Positions 55,052-64,000 of a stretch of 64,000 nucleotides of DNA are shown piece by piece (the first letter of the stretch is position 1; the number at the start of each line of letters is the position of its first letter). The DNA is from Marinomonas fungiae. GTDB taxonomy: Bacteria > Pseudomonadota > Gammaproteobacteria > Pseudomonadales > Marinomonadaceae. The translations under genes were made by a program, and so were the position numbers. The notes under the pieces are model-generated. The model ran no database searches. It saw only the letters and a list, made by a program, of their open reading frames with translations, and was not told where the DNA came from. The stretch covers positions 124,001-188,000 of the forward strand of contig NZ_LIQF01000001.1 of the NCBI RefSeq assembly GCF_001418205.1, read 5' to 3'.

Positions 55052-57202
55052 ATGATCGCTGATTTCGCGCCGAACGGTTTACCCGACACCACTAACACAT
55101 CGCCATTGCCAGAGCAGTTGCCAAGTTTACGTCATGAACTGCAATTATATGAGAGCTACCCAGATCAGCAAGGCAGTCCATGCTGGATGATTGTGGATCC
55201 GGTGACGAATATCAGCCACCGAATTGGCTTAGCTGAATTCTTAGTATTGAAATACTGGTCATTAAAGACCCCTGAGAAAATCCTTGCTCAGATAGCGGCA
55301 AACAGCACCATCAAGTTAACATTGCAAGATCTGACGGACATTTACCGTTTTTTAAGTCAACAACAGTTACTAAAAGACGATGAAAAGATCCTGAAACAAC
55401 GTCAAAAACGTTATCTTGAAAGTCAGCACAACCCACTGAAACGCTTACTACACTCTTATTTATACTTTCGCGTCCCCTTACTTAAGCCAAGCCGTCAACT
55501 TTCTAAACTGAATAAGGCGACAGCTTGGATGGGGTGGCAAACGGTACTATTTACTCTAGCCGGACTATTATTTCTCGCTATCACTCTGTTGATCCAAAGC
55601 TGGGAGCAATTCTGGACTTCCTTAAGCGCTAGCTTTAGTTCATCCGGATTATTGGGGTATTTGTTAGCGCTAACCGTCACCAAAGGTTTACATGAACTGG
55701 GTCATGGTCTGATGGCAACGCGTTTTGGTTTGCGTGTCTCCCATATGGGAGTGATCTTTATCCTTGGTTGGCCCCTGCTTTACACAGATACTAATGAAGC
55801 TTGGAAGCTAAAAAGCCGTCGCCAACGTGTACTCATTGATAGTGCAGGCATCATCACCGAATTAACGATTGCTTGTAGCGCGACCATTATTTGGCATTTA
55901 GTACAGTCCCCAGATTTAAAGCAAATCTTTTTCTACCTTGCGACCACTTCGTGGCTGCTGACGTTGGCATTGAATATCAGCCCATTTATGCGTTTTGATG
56001 GTTATTACATCGCCTGCGATGCAATGAACTTCCCAAATTTACACGAGCGCTCTTTTGCTCAAGCAAAAGCTGCTTTAAGAAAACTTTTGTTTCAGCAGCA
56101 GGATCCGCAAACAGAACATTTTTCACCTTCGAAGACTTATGCCTTAATCGCGTTCGCATGGTGTGTTTGGCTGTATCGCTTAGTGCTCTTTTTTAGCATT
56201 GCTTTGGCGGTCTATCATTTCTTTTTCAAAGCACTCGGTATTTTACTGTTCATCATCGAGATCTATTGGTTTATCGTCAAACCCATTGCGAAAGAGCTCA
56301 TCACATGGCATTCCTATTGGAAAAATAACATTCGCTCTAGGCGAAAATGGCAACTGATTGGCTCCATGGCACTTATTATTTCGGTGATGTTTATTCCCAT
56401 TTCATTTACTGAGCAAGTCGTGGCGAAAATCCAACCGAGGCTATTCACGCCATTAGTAGCGCCGGAGAATGGCCAATTAACCTTCCTGCAAACGAATCAG
56501 CAACAGATAGCTGCAGGAGAAAGAGTATTCCGTATTGATCAAGCTGAGCTTAATACTGCGATACAAACTAACCAAATTCGTCTAGATGCTTTGACTCAGC
56601 AAAAAGACACGCTGTTGGGCTTGTCTGGTGCGCTAGAACAACGTTTAGTATTGGATCAGTTAGAGCTGGTTCTTTTAGCACAGCAAACGGCCTTAGCGAC
56701 TCGCCGAGACAATTTATCCATGCTAGCCGGATTTGATGGTTATCTAACGGATGTACCTTCGGACATTAAAATCGGCTCTTGGATAAGCAAAGGGCAATCG
56801 CTGGGCTATCTTGTCGACCCACGTATTTGGCAAGCTATCTTTTATGTTCCAGAATCAGCAATTCAGGATGTGTATATGGGCCAGTCCGTCACTCTGGTAA
56901 GCCACGGAATTGAGGCGCAGACTCTACAAGGAAGTGTCATTGGCATCAGCCACTCCCCTATCACACAGTTGCCCAATCAGTTTCTCTCCACTCAATTTGG
57001 TGGTGATATTTCCGTAACGGAAAGCCGATCTGGCTTAACCCCAAGAGATCAACTGTATCCTATTGAGGTAAGTCTTTCGGCACCTACTAATATCAGTGCA
57101 GTGCAAATGGGCTATGGTTATTTTACAAGGGCTCCGAAGAGTCTATTCCAACGCTTTATCGAACCAGCCTATTTCCTATTGCTAAAACAAATTAATTTCT
57201 AA
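55052..57202 (+). CDS. M50 (site-2-protease-like) membrane metalloprotease-HlyD hybrid with PqqD-like N-terminus
   Basis: 716 residues. Residues about 40-108 resemble a PqqD/RRE-type winged fold (HRIGLAEFLVLKYWSL, LTLQDLTDIYRFLSQQQLL). A membrane core of about 150-460 follows, with zinc motif HELGH (214-218) and the third-ligand motif MRFDGYY (Asp316), as in site-2 proteases. After a last helix (about 435-455) comes a periplasmic lipoyl/HlyD segment (VAPENGQLTFLQTNQQQI ... LAGFDGYLTDVP, about 470-590) and a barrel. The active site looks intact. It may process or move the giant protein. It is encoded one base after the GAF-HlyD gene. Confidence 0.88.
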   Translation: MIADFAPNGLPDTTNTSPLPEQLPSLRHELQLYESYPDQQGSPCWMIVDPVTNISHRIGLAEFLVLKYWSLKTPEKILAQIAANSTIKLTLQDLTDIYRFLSQQQLLKDDEKILKQRQKRYLESQHNPLKRLLHSYLYFRVPLLKPSRQLSKLNKATAWMGWQTVLFTLAGLLFLAITLLIQSWEQFWTSLSASFSSSGLLGYLLALTVTKGLHELGHGLMATRFGLRVSHMGVIFILGWPLLYTDTNEAWKLKSRRQRVLIDSAGIITELTIACSATIIWHLVQSPDLKQIFFYLATTSWLLTLALNISPFMRFDGYYIACDAMNFPNLHERSFAQAKAALRKLLFQQQDPQTEHFSPSKTYALIAFAWCVWLYRLVLFFSIALAVYHFFFKALGILLFIIEIYWFIVKPIAKELITWHSYWKNNIRSRRKWQLIGSMALIISVMFIPISFTEQVVAKIQPRLFTPLVAPENGQLTFLQTNQQQIAAGERVFRIDQAELNTAIQTNQIRLDALTQQKDTLLGLSGALEQRLVLDQLELVLLAQQTALATRRDNLSMLAGFDGYLTDVPSDIKIGSWISKGQSLGYLVDPRIWQAIFYVPESAIQDVYMGQSVTLVSHGIEAQTLQGSVIGISHSPITQLPNQFLSTQFGGDISVTESRSGLTPRDQLYPIEVSLSAPTNISAVQMGYGYFTRAPKSLFQRFIEPAYFLLLKQINF

Positions 57203-57212
57203 GGTCGCAACC

Positions 57213-58103
57213 ATGAAAAAGATGCTTTTACTCAGTACACTCGGTTTTATGATCAGCCCCTTAATCAACGCTCAAGAAGCTCCTTCCAGCCGTCTTGAGC
57301 GTATTGAAACAACAGGCATAATGGTTGCTGGTTACCGTGAAACCTCCGTTCCCTTTAGTTATCTGGACCCTTACGCCCCAGCCGGTATGGGCGTAGATCT
57401 GACCTTCAAAGTTTTGGATGCGGTGCGTGAAAAGTTGAACCGTCCCGATATCCAGTTACGCTGGAACCCAGTTACATTAAGCACACGCCTACCCATGATG
57501 ACCAGCAATACCATTGATATTAACTGCGCCACTGACACACATACCAAAGAGCGTGAAGCATTAGTGGACTTCTCAGTGAGTTACTATCTTTCCGAACTTT
57601 CTGGCGCGGTACGCAGCGATAGGTTGATTAATTCCTTGCAAGATTTGGCAGGGCTAAAAATCAGCGTCGCGCGAAATACCACCACCACAGAGTTACTACA
57701 AGAAACACTTGGCAAAGATTTACCCTTTACGGTCACGTATTACCCGACAAATAGACAGGCCCTTAAAGCCGTTCACGATGAGGAAGCTGATGTGTATATT
57801 AATTCAGATGCCATTATCGGCGGCGAACTGCTGCGCATGAACAGTAATAGCAATTTGAAAATTGTTGGCTTCGGTGGAGAGCCTGAGCCCTTTGCTTGCA
57901 TGTTGCCCAAAGGCGATCAGGAGTTTAAAGCGCTAGTCGATGAGACGTTTGTGAAGATGATGCAATCGGGAGAAATGACAGCGATTTATAACCGTTGGTT
58001 AGTGAACCCTGTTCATAACTATGGTGCTTCATTGCATATTCCAATGAGCCATCAGTTAGAGTTGCTGTACCAAAGCCCTAGTGATCAGGCCTTTGTTAAG
58101 TAA
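57213..58103 (+). CDS. Periplasmic family-3 amino-acid-binding-type protein
   Basis: 296 residues with a signal peptide ending near INAQ. The family-3 solute-binding fold is clear: IETTGIMVAGYRETSVPFSYLD, GMGVDLTFKVLDAV, DINCATDTHTKERE (as in GltI-like proteins), and AIYNRWLVNP at the end. No ABC permease is nearby. It lies 10 bases after the M50 hybrid as the last gene of the exporter operon, so it may serve as a periplasmic sensor or assembly factor of that system, not as a transporter part. Confidence 0.87.
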   Translation: MKKMLLLSTLGFMISPLINAQEAPSSRLERIETTGIMVAGYRETSVPFSYLDPYAPAGMGVDLTFKVLDAVREKLNRPDIQLRWNPVTLSTRLPMMTSNTIDINCATDTHTKEREALVDFSVSYYLSELSGAVRSDRLINSLQDLAGLKISVARNTTTTELLQETLGKDLPFTVTYYPTNRQALKAVHDEEADVYINSDAIIGGELLRMNSNSNLKIVGFGGEPEPFACMLPKGDQEFKALVDETFVKMMQSGEMTAIYNRWLVNPVHNYGASLHIPMSHQLELLYQSPSDQAFVK

Positions 58104-58229
58104 ACAAGATTACCAGCATCTAGCGATGTCATCTTGACCGGGATGCTGAAGTGGTCGATGGACTCAGTAGTCATGTTTAGTCCGCTTAGATCAGGGCTAT
58201 GGCTGAATGTATAGAAAGCCTTAAAAAAG

Positions 58230-58334
58230 TTATAACAAATAGCACGGGAGATCAGATACCTCAGAAACCACCCATGCAAGTTTGCCGAGATCCATTGCTA
58301 CAGCACTCATAATAACGATTCCAAATAACTTCAT
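58230..58334 (-). CDS. Possible 34-residue peptide
   Basis: ATG 58334 has a GGAAT-type site and opens 34 codons: MKLFGIVIMSAVAMDLGKL then AWVVSEVSDLPCYLL. The N-terminal half is hydrophobic, as in small membrane peptides or leaders. Nothing else supports it, and it may be chance. It lies in the 392-base gap between the exporter operon and the suc operon. Confidence 0.25.
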   Translation of the reverse strand: MKLFGIVIMSAVAMDLGKLAWVVSEVSDLPCYLL

Positions 58335-58440
58335 AACGCATTCCAAGATATTATTTTAATAACTGACATAATACGGAATCGCGTTATCTATGCATGCCAA
58401 TTTGCACTCTTTTACAGTCAATACACTTTCTTTACGACAA

Positions 58441-58469
58441 AAAAATCCCTGCACTAGGCAGGGATTTTT
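58441..58469 (-). terminator. Terminator of the suc operon
   Basis: A 12-base perfect stem AAAAATCCCTGC/GCAGGGATTTTT with loop ACTAG, 27 bases after the sucD stop. The T run faces the minus strand. Confidence 0.9.
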
Positions 58470-58495
58470 ATAATCAATTGCTTTTAAGCGATTGC

Positions 58496-59368
58496 TTACC
58501 AGCCAGTGATTTCTTTTAGGGCTGTACCGATGTCCGCTAGAGAGCGAACAGTCTTAACGCCTGCGTCTTGTAGCGCTGCGAATTTCTCGTCAGCTGTACC
58601 TTTACCACCAGAGATGATCGCACCAGCGTGGCCCATACGCTTACCAGCAGGAGCCGTTACACCAGCGATGTAAGATACAACAGGTTTAGTTACGTTTGCT
58701 TTAATGTAAGCAGCCGCTTCTTCTTCTGCAGTACCACCGATCTCACCGATCATAACGATCGCTTCAGTTTGAGGATCGTTTTGGAACATTTCTAGTACGT
58801 CGATGAAGTTAGTACCTGGGATTGGGTCACCACCGATACCAACACAAGTAGATTGACCGTAGCCAGCGTCAGTCGTTTGCTTAACAGCTTCATACGTCAG
58901 CGTACCAGAACGAGAAACGATACCAACTTTACCTGGCATGTGGATGTGACCAGGCATGATACCGATTTTACACTCTCCAGGAGTGATAACACCTGGACAG
59001 TTAGGGCCGATTAGGCGAACACCTAGCTCGTCACACTTAACTTTACAGTCAAGCATATCAAGCGTAGGAACACCTTCAGTGATACAAACGATTAGTTTGA
59101 TACCAGCGTTAGCCGCTTCAAGGATAGAATCCTTAACGAAAGGAGCTGGTACGTAGATAACAGATGCTTCAGCACCAGTTGTCTCAACTGCATCTTTTAC
59201 CGTGTTGAAAACAGGCAGACCAAGGTGAGTTTGACCACCTTTACCTGGTGTTACACCGCCAACCATTTTCGTACCGTAAGCAATCGCTTGCTCAGAGTGG
59301 AATGTACCTTGGCCGCCAGTGAAACCTTGACAGATTACTTTAGTATCTTTGTTAATTAGAACAGACAT
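58496..59368 (-). CDS. sucD: Succinate-CoA ligase (ADP-forming) subunit alpha
   Basis: 290 residues. It shows the CoA-binding start [40 protein letters not shown], and the phosphohistidine region [18 protein letters not shown], whose His is transiently phosphorylated. With SucC it converts succinyl-CoA to succinate and makes ATP. Normal length. The start is two bases past the sucC stop. Last gene of the suc operon. Confidence 0.97.
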   Translation of the reverse strand: MSVLINKDTKVICQGFTGGQGTFHSEQAIAYGTKMVGGVTPGKGGQTHLGLPVFNTVKDAVETTGAEASVIYVPAPFVKDSILEAANAGIKLIVCITEGVPTLDMLDCKVKCDELGVRLIGPNCPGVITPGECKIGIMPGHIHMPGKVGIVSRSGTLTYEAVKQTTDAGYGQSTCVGIGGDPIPGTNFIDVLEMFQNDPQTEAIVMIGEIGGTAEEEAAAYIKANVTKPVVSYIAGVTAPAGKRMGHAGAIISGGKGTADEKFAALQDAGVKTVRSLADIGTALKEITGW

Positions 59369-59370
59369 TA

Positions 59371-60537
59371 TTATTTGCCCTCCGCAGCTTTAACAACTTG
59401 TTCAGCTGCGTCTTTTAGACTTTTCGCAGCAATGATGTCTAGACCAGAGTTCGCTAGAACTTCACGGCCTTTCTCTGCGTTAGTACCTTCTAGACGTACC
59501 ACAACAGGAACGTTTACACCAACCTGTTCAACTGCACCGATAATACCTTCTGCGATCATGTCACAACGTACGATACCACCGAAGATGTTTACCAATACCG
59601 CTTTAACATTACTGTCAGAAAGAATGATCTTGAATGCTTCTGCTACACGCTCTTTCGTCGCGCCGCCACCAACGTCAAGGAAGTTAGCTGGTTTACCGCC
59701 GTGTAGGTTTACGATGTCCATTGTACCCATCGCTAGACCTGCACCGTTAACCATACAACCAACGTTACCATCTAGAGCAACGTAGTTAAGTTCCCACTGT
59801 GCTGCATGCGCTTCACGCTCATCTTCTTGAGATGGATCGTGGAACTCTTGCATTTTTTTCTGACGGTAAACAGCGTTGCTGTCGATGTTGATCTTACCGT
59901 CTAGACAGTGAAGGTTACCTTCTTCAGTAATTACTAGAGGGTTGATCTCTAGTAGTGCGAAGTCGTAGTCGTGGAACATTTGCGACAAACCAAGGAAGAT
60001 CTGAGTGAACTGCTTGATTTGAGCTGGGTTAAGACCCATTTTGAATGCCATTTCACGTGCTTGGTATGGCTGTGCACCAACAAGAGGATCAATGATCGCT
60101 TTATGAATTAGCTCAGGAGTTTCCTCAGCTACTTTCTCGATCTCAACACCACCTTCAGTTGATGCCATGAACACTACGCGACGAGTAGAACGGTCTACTA
60201 CAGCGCCTAGGTACAATTCGTTCGCGATGTCTGTGCAAGACTCAACTAGGATCTTAGCAACTGGCTGACCTTTTTCGTCAGTTTGGTAAGTTACTAGGTT
60301 TTTACCTAACCAGTTCGCTGCGAATTCTTTTACTTCATCCAAAGAATCAACAAGCTTTACACCGCCCGCTTTACCGCGACCACCAGCGTGCACTTGAGCT
60401 TTTACAACCCACTTGTCACCACCAATTTTTTTCGCCGCTTCTACTGCCTCTTCTGGCGTGTCTACTGCGTACCCTGTAGATACTGGCAGGCCGTATTCAG
60501 CAAATAGCTGTTTAGCCTGATATTCATGTAGGTTCAT
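59371..60537 (-). CDS. sucC: Succinate-CoA ligase (ADP-forming) subunit beta
   Basis: 388 residues. It starts [20 protein letters not shown] with the ATP-grasp domain ([20 protein letters not shown]) and the C-terminal ligase region ([33 protein letters not shown]). Normal length. Part of the TCA cycle with SucD. It lies between lpd and sucD on the same strand. Confidence 0.97.
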   Translation of the reverse strand: MNLHEYQAKQLFAEYGLPVSTGYAVDTPEEAVEAAKKIGGDKWVVKAQVHAGGRGKAGGVKLVDSLDEVKEFAANWLGKNLVTYQTDEKGQPVAKILVESCTDIANELYLGAVVDRSTRRVVFMASTEGGVEIEKVAEETPELIHKAIIDPLVGAQPYQAREMAFKMGLNPAQIKQFTQIFLGLSQMFHDYDFALLEINPLVITEEGNLHCLDGKINIDSNAVYRQKKMQEFHDPSQEDEREAHAAQWELNYVALDGNVGCMVNGAGLAMGTMDIVNLHGGKPANFLDVGGGATKERVAEAFKIILSDSNVKAVLVNIFGGIVRCDMIAEGIIGAVEQVGVNVPVVVRLEGTNAEKGREVLANSGLDIIAAKSLKDAAEQVVKAAEGK

Positions 60538-60591
60538 TTGATTCTTCCGCTCATCTTAATGATTGACATAAGTCTGTCTGTTGGACAGAAA

Positions 60592-60613
60592 TTGCCGACT
60601 TCGCAGCCGGCAA
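60592..60613 (-). other. Intercistronic hairpin between lpd and sucC
   Basis: On the minus strand a 9-pair stem (TTGCCGGCT/AGTCGGCAA with one G-T pair) closes a GCGA tetraloop. No T run follows, so it is more likely an RNA stability or processing element than a terminator. Confidence 0.5.
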
Positions 60614-60625
60614 ATCGAATTTTTG

Positions 60626-62111
<1,486 letters not shown>

Positions 62112-62147
62112 GTTATTTCTCTAATCCACAGAAGTGGGTGCGATTAG

Positions 62148-63662
62148 TTAGATTTCAAGCAGTAGTCGTGCTGGATCTTCTAGTAGGTCCTTGATGGTTA
62201 CAAGGAACTGCACCGCTTCTTTACCGTCAATCATACGGTGATCGTATGATAACGCTAGGTACATCATTGGCTGGATCACAACCTGACCGTTAACCGCCAT
62301 TGGACGCTCTTGGATTTTGTGCATACCCAAGATTGCAGTTTGAGGTGGGTTAAGGATAGGTGTAGACATTAGGGAACCGAAGATACCGCCGTTAGTGATA
62401 GTAAATGTACCACCTTGCATATCTTCCATACCTAGTTTGCCTTCACGACCACGTACAGCGAAGCCCATGATACCAGATTCGATATCCGCAAGACCCATTG
62501 CTTCCGTATTTCGTAGTACCGGAACCATCAAACCACGGTCTGTTGACACTGCAACACCGATGTCTTGGTAGCCGTGGTAAACCATATCGTTACCGTCGAT
62601 TGAAGCATTGACCGCTGGGAAGCGTTTTAGCGCTTCAGTTGCCGCTTTTACGAAGAATGACATGAAACCAAGTTTAGTGCCGTTGTGAGTTTTCTGGAAC
62701 AAGTCTTTGTACTTGTTACGCAGTTCCATCACAGGACCCATGTTTACTTCGTTGTAAGTGGTCAACATTGCCGCTGTTTGCTGAGCTTCAACAAGACGTT
62801 TTGCAATCGTTGCACGTAGACGTGTCATCGGAACACGTTTTTCTACGCGGCCGTCTGCGCTTAGCGGCGCTGGCGCAGCAGGAGCAGCTTTCGCTGGCGC
62901 TGCCGCAGGAGTTGCCGCAGCTTTGCTCTTAACTGCCGCTTCTACGTCTTCTTTAGTGATGCGACCGCCTTTGCCAGTACCTTTTACTTGAGCTGCTGTT
63001 AGGCCTGCTTCAGCCAGTGCTTTACGCGCAGCTGGGCCAGCTACGGCATCATCGTCACCTGCTTCTTCAGACGCTGCTGCAGTAGCTTGAGGTGCTGCAG
63101 CTGGCGCCGCACCACCTTCTGCGCCGATTGAGAAGTTTGCTAGGACTTCTGCACTCAATACCGTCTCGCCTTCTTCTTTAAGAATTTCAGCAATCACGCC
63201 ATCCGCAGGAGCAACCACTTCAAGAACCACTTTATCGGTTTCGATATCAACAATGTGTTCGTCGCGTTTACACGCTTCACCTGGCTGTTTGTGCCACGCA
63301 GCAACCGTACCGTCAGCAACGGACTCTGGGAACACTGGAGCTTTAATTTGTACAGTTTCTTTCGCTTCAGAAGCAGAAGCCGCTGGTGTTTCCGCTTTTG
63401 CAGCAGGAGCCTCAGACGCCGCGGCACCTGAATCAAAGATCGCTAGTACTTCAGCGCTTAGGACAATGTCGCCCTCGCCTTTAAGAACTTCTTTAAGAAC
63501 ACCATCCGCTGGAGCAACCACTTCAAGCACTACCTTGTCGGTTTCGATATCAACAATGTGATCATCGCGCTTACAAGCTTCGCCTGGTTGTTTGTACCAA
63601 GTAGCGACTGTGCCATCCGCTACAGATTCTGGAAAAGTAGGTGCTTTAATTTCAATACTCAT
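62148..63662 (-). CDS. sucB: Dihydrolipoyllysine succinyltransferase (E2) with two lipoyl domains
   Basis: 504 residues. Two lipoyl domains, each with [17 protein letters not shown] (lipoyl Lys), at residues about 1-77 and 105-180, are joined by Ala/Glu-rich linkers. A peripheral subunit-binding domain follows at about 215-250 ([20 protein letters not shown]), then the catalytic core with the His motif [13 protein letters not shown]. coli SucB has one lipoyl domain and about 405 residues, so this one has a duplicated domain. Part of 2-oxoglutarate dehydrogenase. Confidence 0.95.
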   Translation of the reverse strand: MSIEIKAPTFPESVADGTVATWYKQPGEACKRDDHIVDIETDKVVLEVVAPADGVLKEVLKGEGDIVLSAEVLAIFDSGAAASEAPAAKAETPAASASEAKETVQIKAPVFPESVADGTVAAWHKQPGEACKRDEHIVDIETDKVVLEVVAPADGVIAEILKEEGETVLSAEVLANFSIGAEGGAAPAAAPQATAAASEEAGDDDAVAGPAARKALAEAGLTAAQVKGTGKGGRITKEDVEAAVKSKAAATPAAAPAKAAPAAPAPLSADGRVEKRVPMTRLRATIAKRLVEAQQTAAMLTTYNEVNMGPVMELRNKYKDLFQKTHNGTKLGFMSFFVKAATEALKRFPAVNASIDGNDMVYHGYQDIGVAVSTDRGLMVPVLRNTEAMGLADIESGIMGFAVRGREGKLGMEDMQGGTFTITNGGIFGSLMSTPILNPPQTAILGMHKIQERPMAVNGQVVIQPMMYLALSYDHRMIDGKEAVQFLVTIKDLLEDPARLLLEI

Positions 63663-63693
63663 TTTTTACCCTTATCTCTGACAGGCAGTGGTG

Positions 63694-64000
63694 CTAGCCG
63701 ACAATCGCGTCGTTAACCAGCGCTTCTTGTTCTTCAACGTGTACAGACATGTAGCCTGCTGCAGGTGCTGCAGAAGACATACGACCTGCAAAGCGAATTT
63801 TCACTTCTGGGTACAATCTGTCTAACACACGGCTCATACGGTGGCGGTTTGCATGCCAAGCGCCTTGGTTCTTAGGCTCTTCTTGACACCAAATCAGCTC
63901 TTCAACATTTTTGTACGGTTCCAAAATCGCTTCAAAATCAGCGTATGGGAACGGGTACAATTGCTCAAGACGAATAATTGCCACGTCTTCTTTAGCCAGC
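63694..64000 (-). CDS. sucA: 2-oxoglutarate dehydrogenase E1 (partial, C-terminus only)
   Basis: The last about 102 residues of SucA, with the rest beyond the window. Visible are LEQLYPFPYADFEAIL, CQEEPKNQGAW and the end with GRMSSAAPAAGYMSVHVEEQ. This is the typical C-terminus of the thiamine-diphosphate E1 that decarboxylates 2-oxoglutarate. It ends 31 bases ahead of sucB, which completes the E1-E2 order. Confidence 0.93.
   Translation of the reverse strand, partial: LAKEDVAIIRLEQLYPFPYADFEAILEPYKNVEELIWCQEEPKNQGAWHANRHRMSRVLDRLYPEVKIRFAGRMSSAAPAAGYMSVHVEEQEALVNDAIVG

Noticed and set aside
42704-58103. Canonical type I secretion (HlyB-HlyD-TolC) reading of the cluster
   Set aside because: No Walker A/B ABC protein and no RTX repeats are encoded here. 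The two HlyD-like hybrids carry GAF or M50 domains instead.
58085-58279. 64-codon minus-strand ORF after the exporter operon
   Set aside because: It has no ribosome site, it overlaps the end of the binding-protein gene, and the composition is irregular.

Overview
The window looks like the chromosome of a marine gammaproteobacterium of the Oceanospirillales type. Marinomonas is the genus whose gene content I find most similar, but this is a judgement from protein style, not a search result. The signs are moderate GC, two kinds of TRAP transporter, a 2-hydroxycarboxylate transporter, NhaP-type antiport, several diguanylate cyclases and a sucABCD-lpd operon whose SucB carries two lipoyl domains. 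No rRNA, tRNA, insertion sequence, prophage or CRISPR array was seen.

Layout. 1-1.5 kb: a TetR regulator cut by the window edge and an orphan siderophore-binding protein behind a Fur-like box. 1.6-6.1 kb: a DHH phosphoesterase overlapping modE, then modABC on the other strand with a ModE operator. 6.2-7.2 kb: a TPP riboswitch and thiD. 7.4-11.4 kb: a dctPQM TRAP operon and a cupin gene. 11.7-17.5 kb: a Na+/H+ antiporter, two GGDEF proteins, a di-Mop protein and a flavin reductase-like protein. 17.6-24.8 kb: a TAXI-type TRAP transporter divergent from a sensor kinase and an NtrC-type regulator. A near-perfect sigma-54 promoter and three palindromic activator sites lie between them. 24.8-31.4 kb: assorted metabolic genes plus two decayed remnants (chemotaxis receptor tail, Lrp/AsnC head). 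31.4-35.1 kb: duplicated MFS transporters with a LysR regulator. 35.2-39.1 kb: a previously unlisted 35-residue ORF, a citrate/malate-type transporter and its two-component system. 39.1-42.4 kb: a DMT exporter with a divergent MarR regulator, a lipoprotein and L-2-hydroxyglutarate oxidase. 58.4-64 kb: sucA(partial)-sucB-lpd-sucC-sucD.

The most striking region is 42.7-58.1 kb. It is one tight operon with a 2770-residue repetitive surface protein carrying an N-terminal LEPR-XLL motif. It is followed by a TolC-like lipoprotein, a short HlyD/RND-type adaptor, a membrane GAF-HlyD hybrid, a membrane zinc-protease (M50)-HlyD hybrid and a periplasmic amino-acid-binding-type protein. There is no ABC ATPase, no RTX repeat and no Sec signal on the giant protein. 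I read it as a dedicated export system for the giant protein that differs from canonical type I secretion. The M50 protein begins with a PqqD-like segment that could read the LEPR-XLL leader.

The other genes suggest a cell that scavenges organic acids. Three separate carboxylate-type uptake systems (DctPQM, TAXI, 2HCT), two of them with their own two-component systems, feed a TCA-cycle core (SucABCD, LhgO). Molybdate uptake and storage (ModABC, ModE, Mop) and three c-di-GMP synthases add cofactor supply and a possible attachment control that could bear on the giant adhesin.
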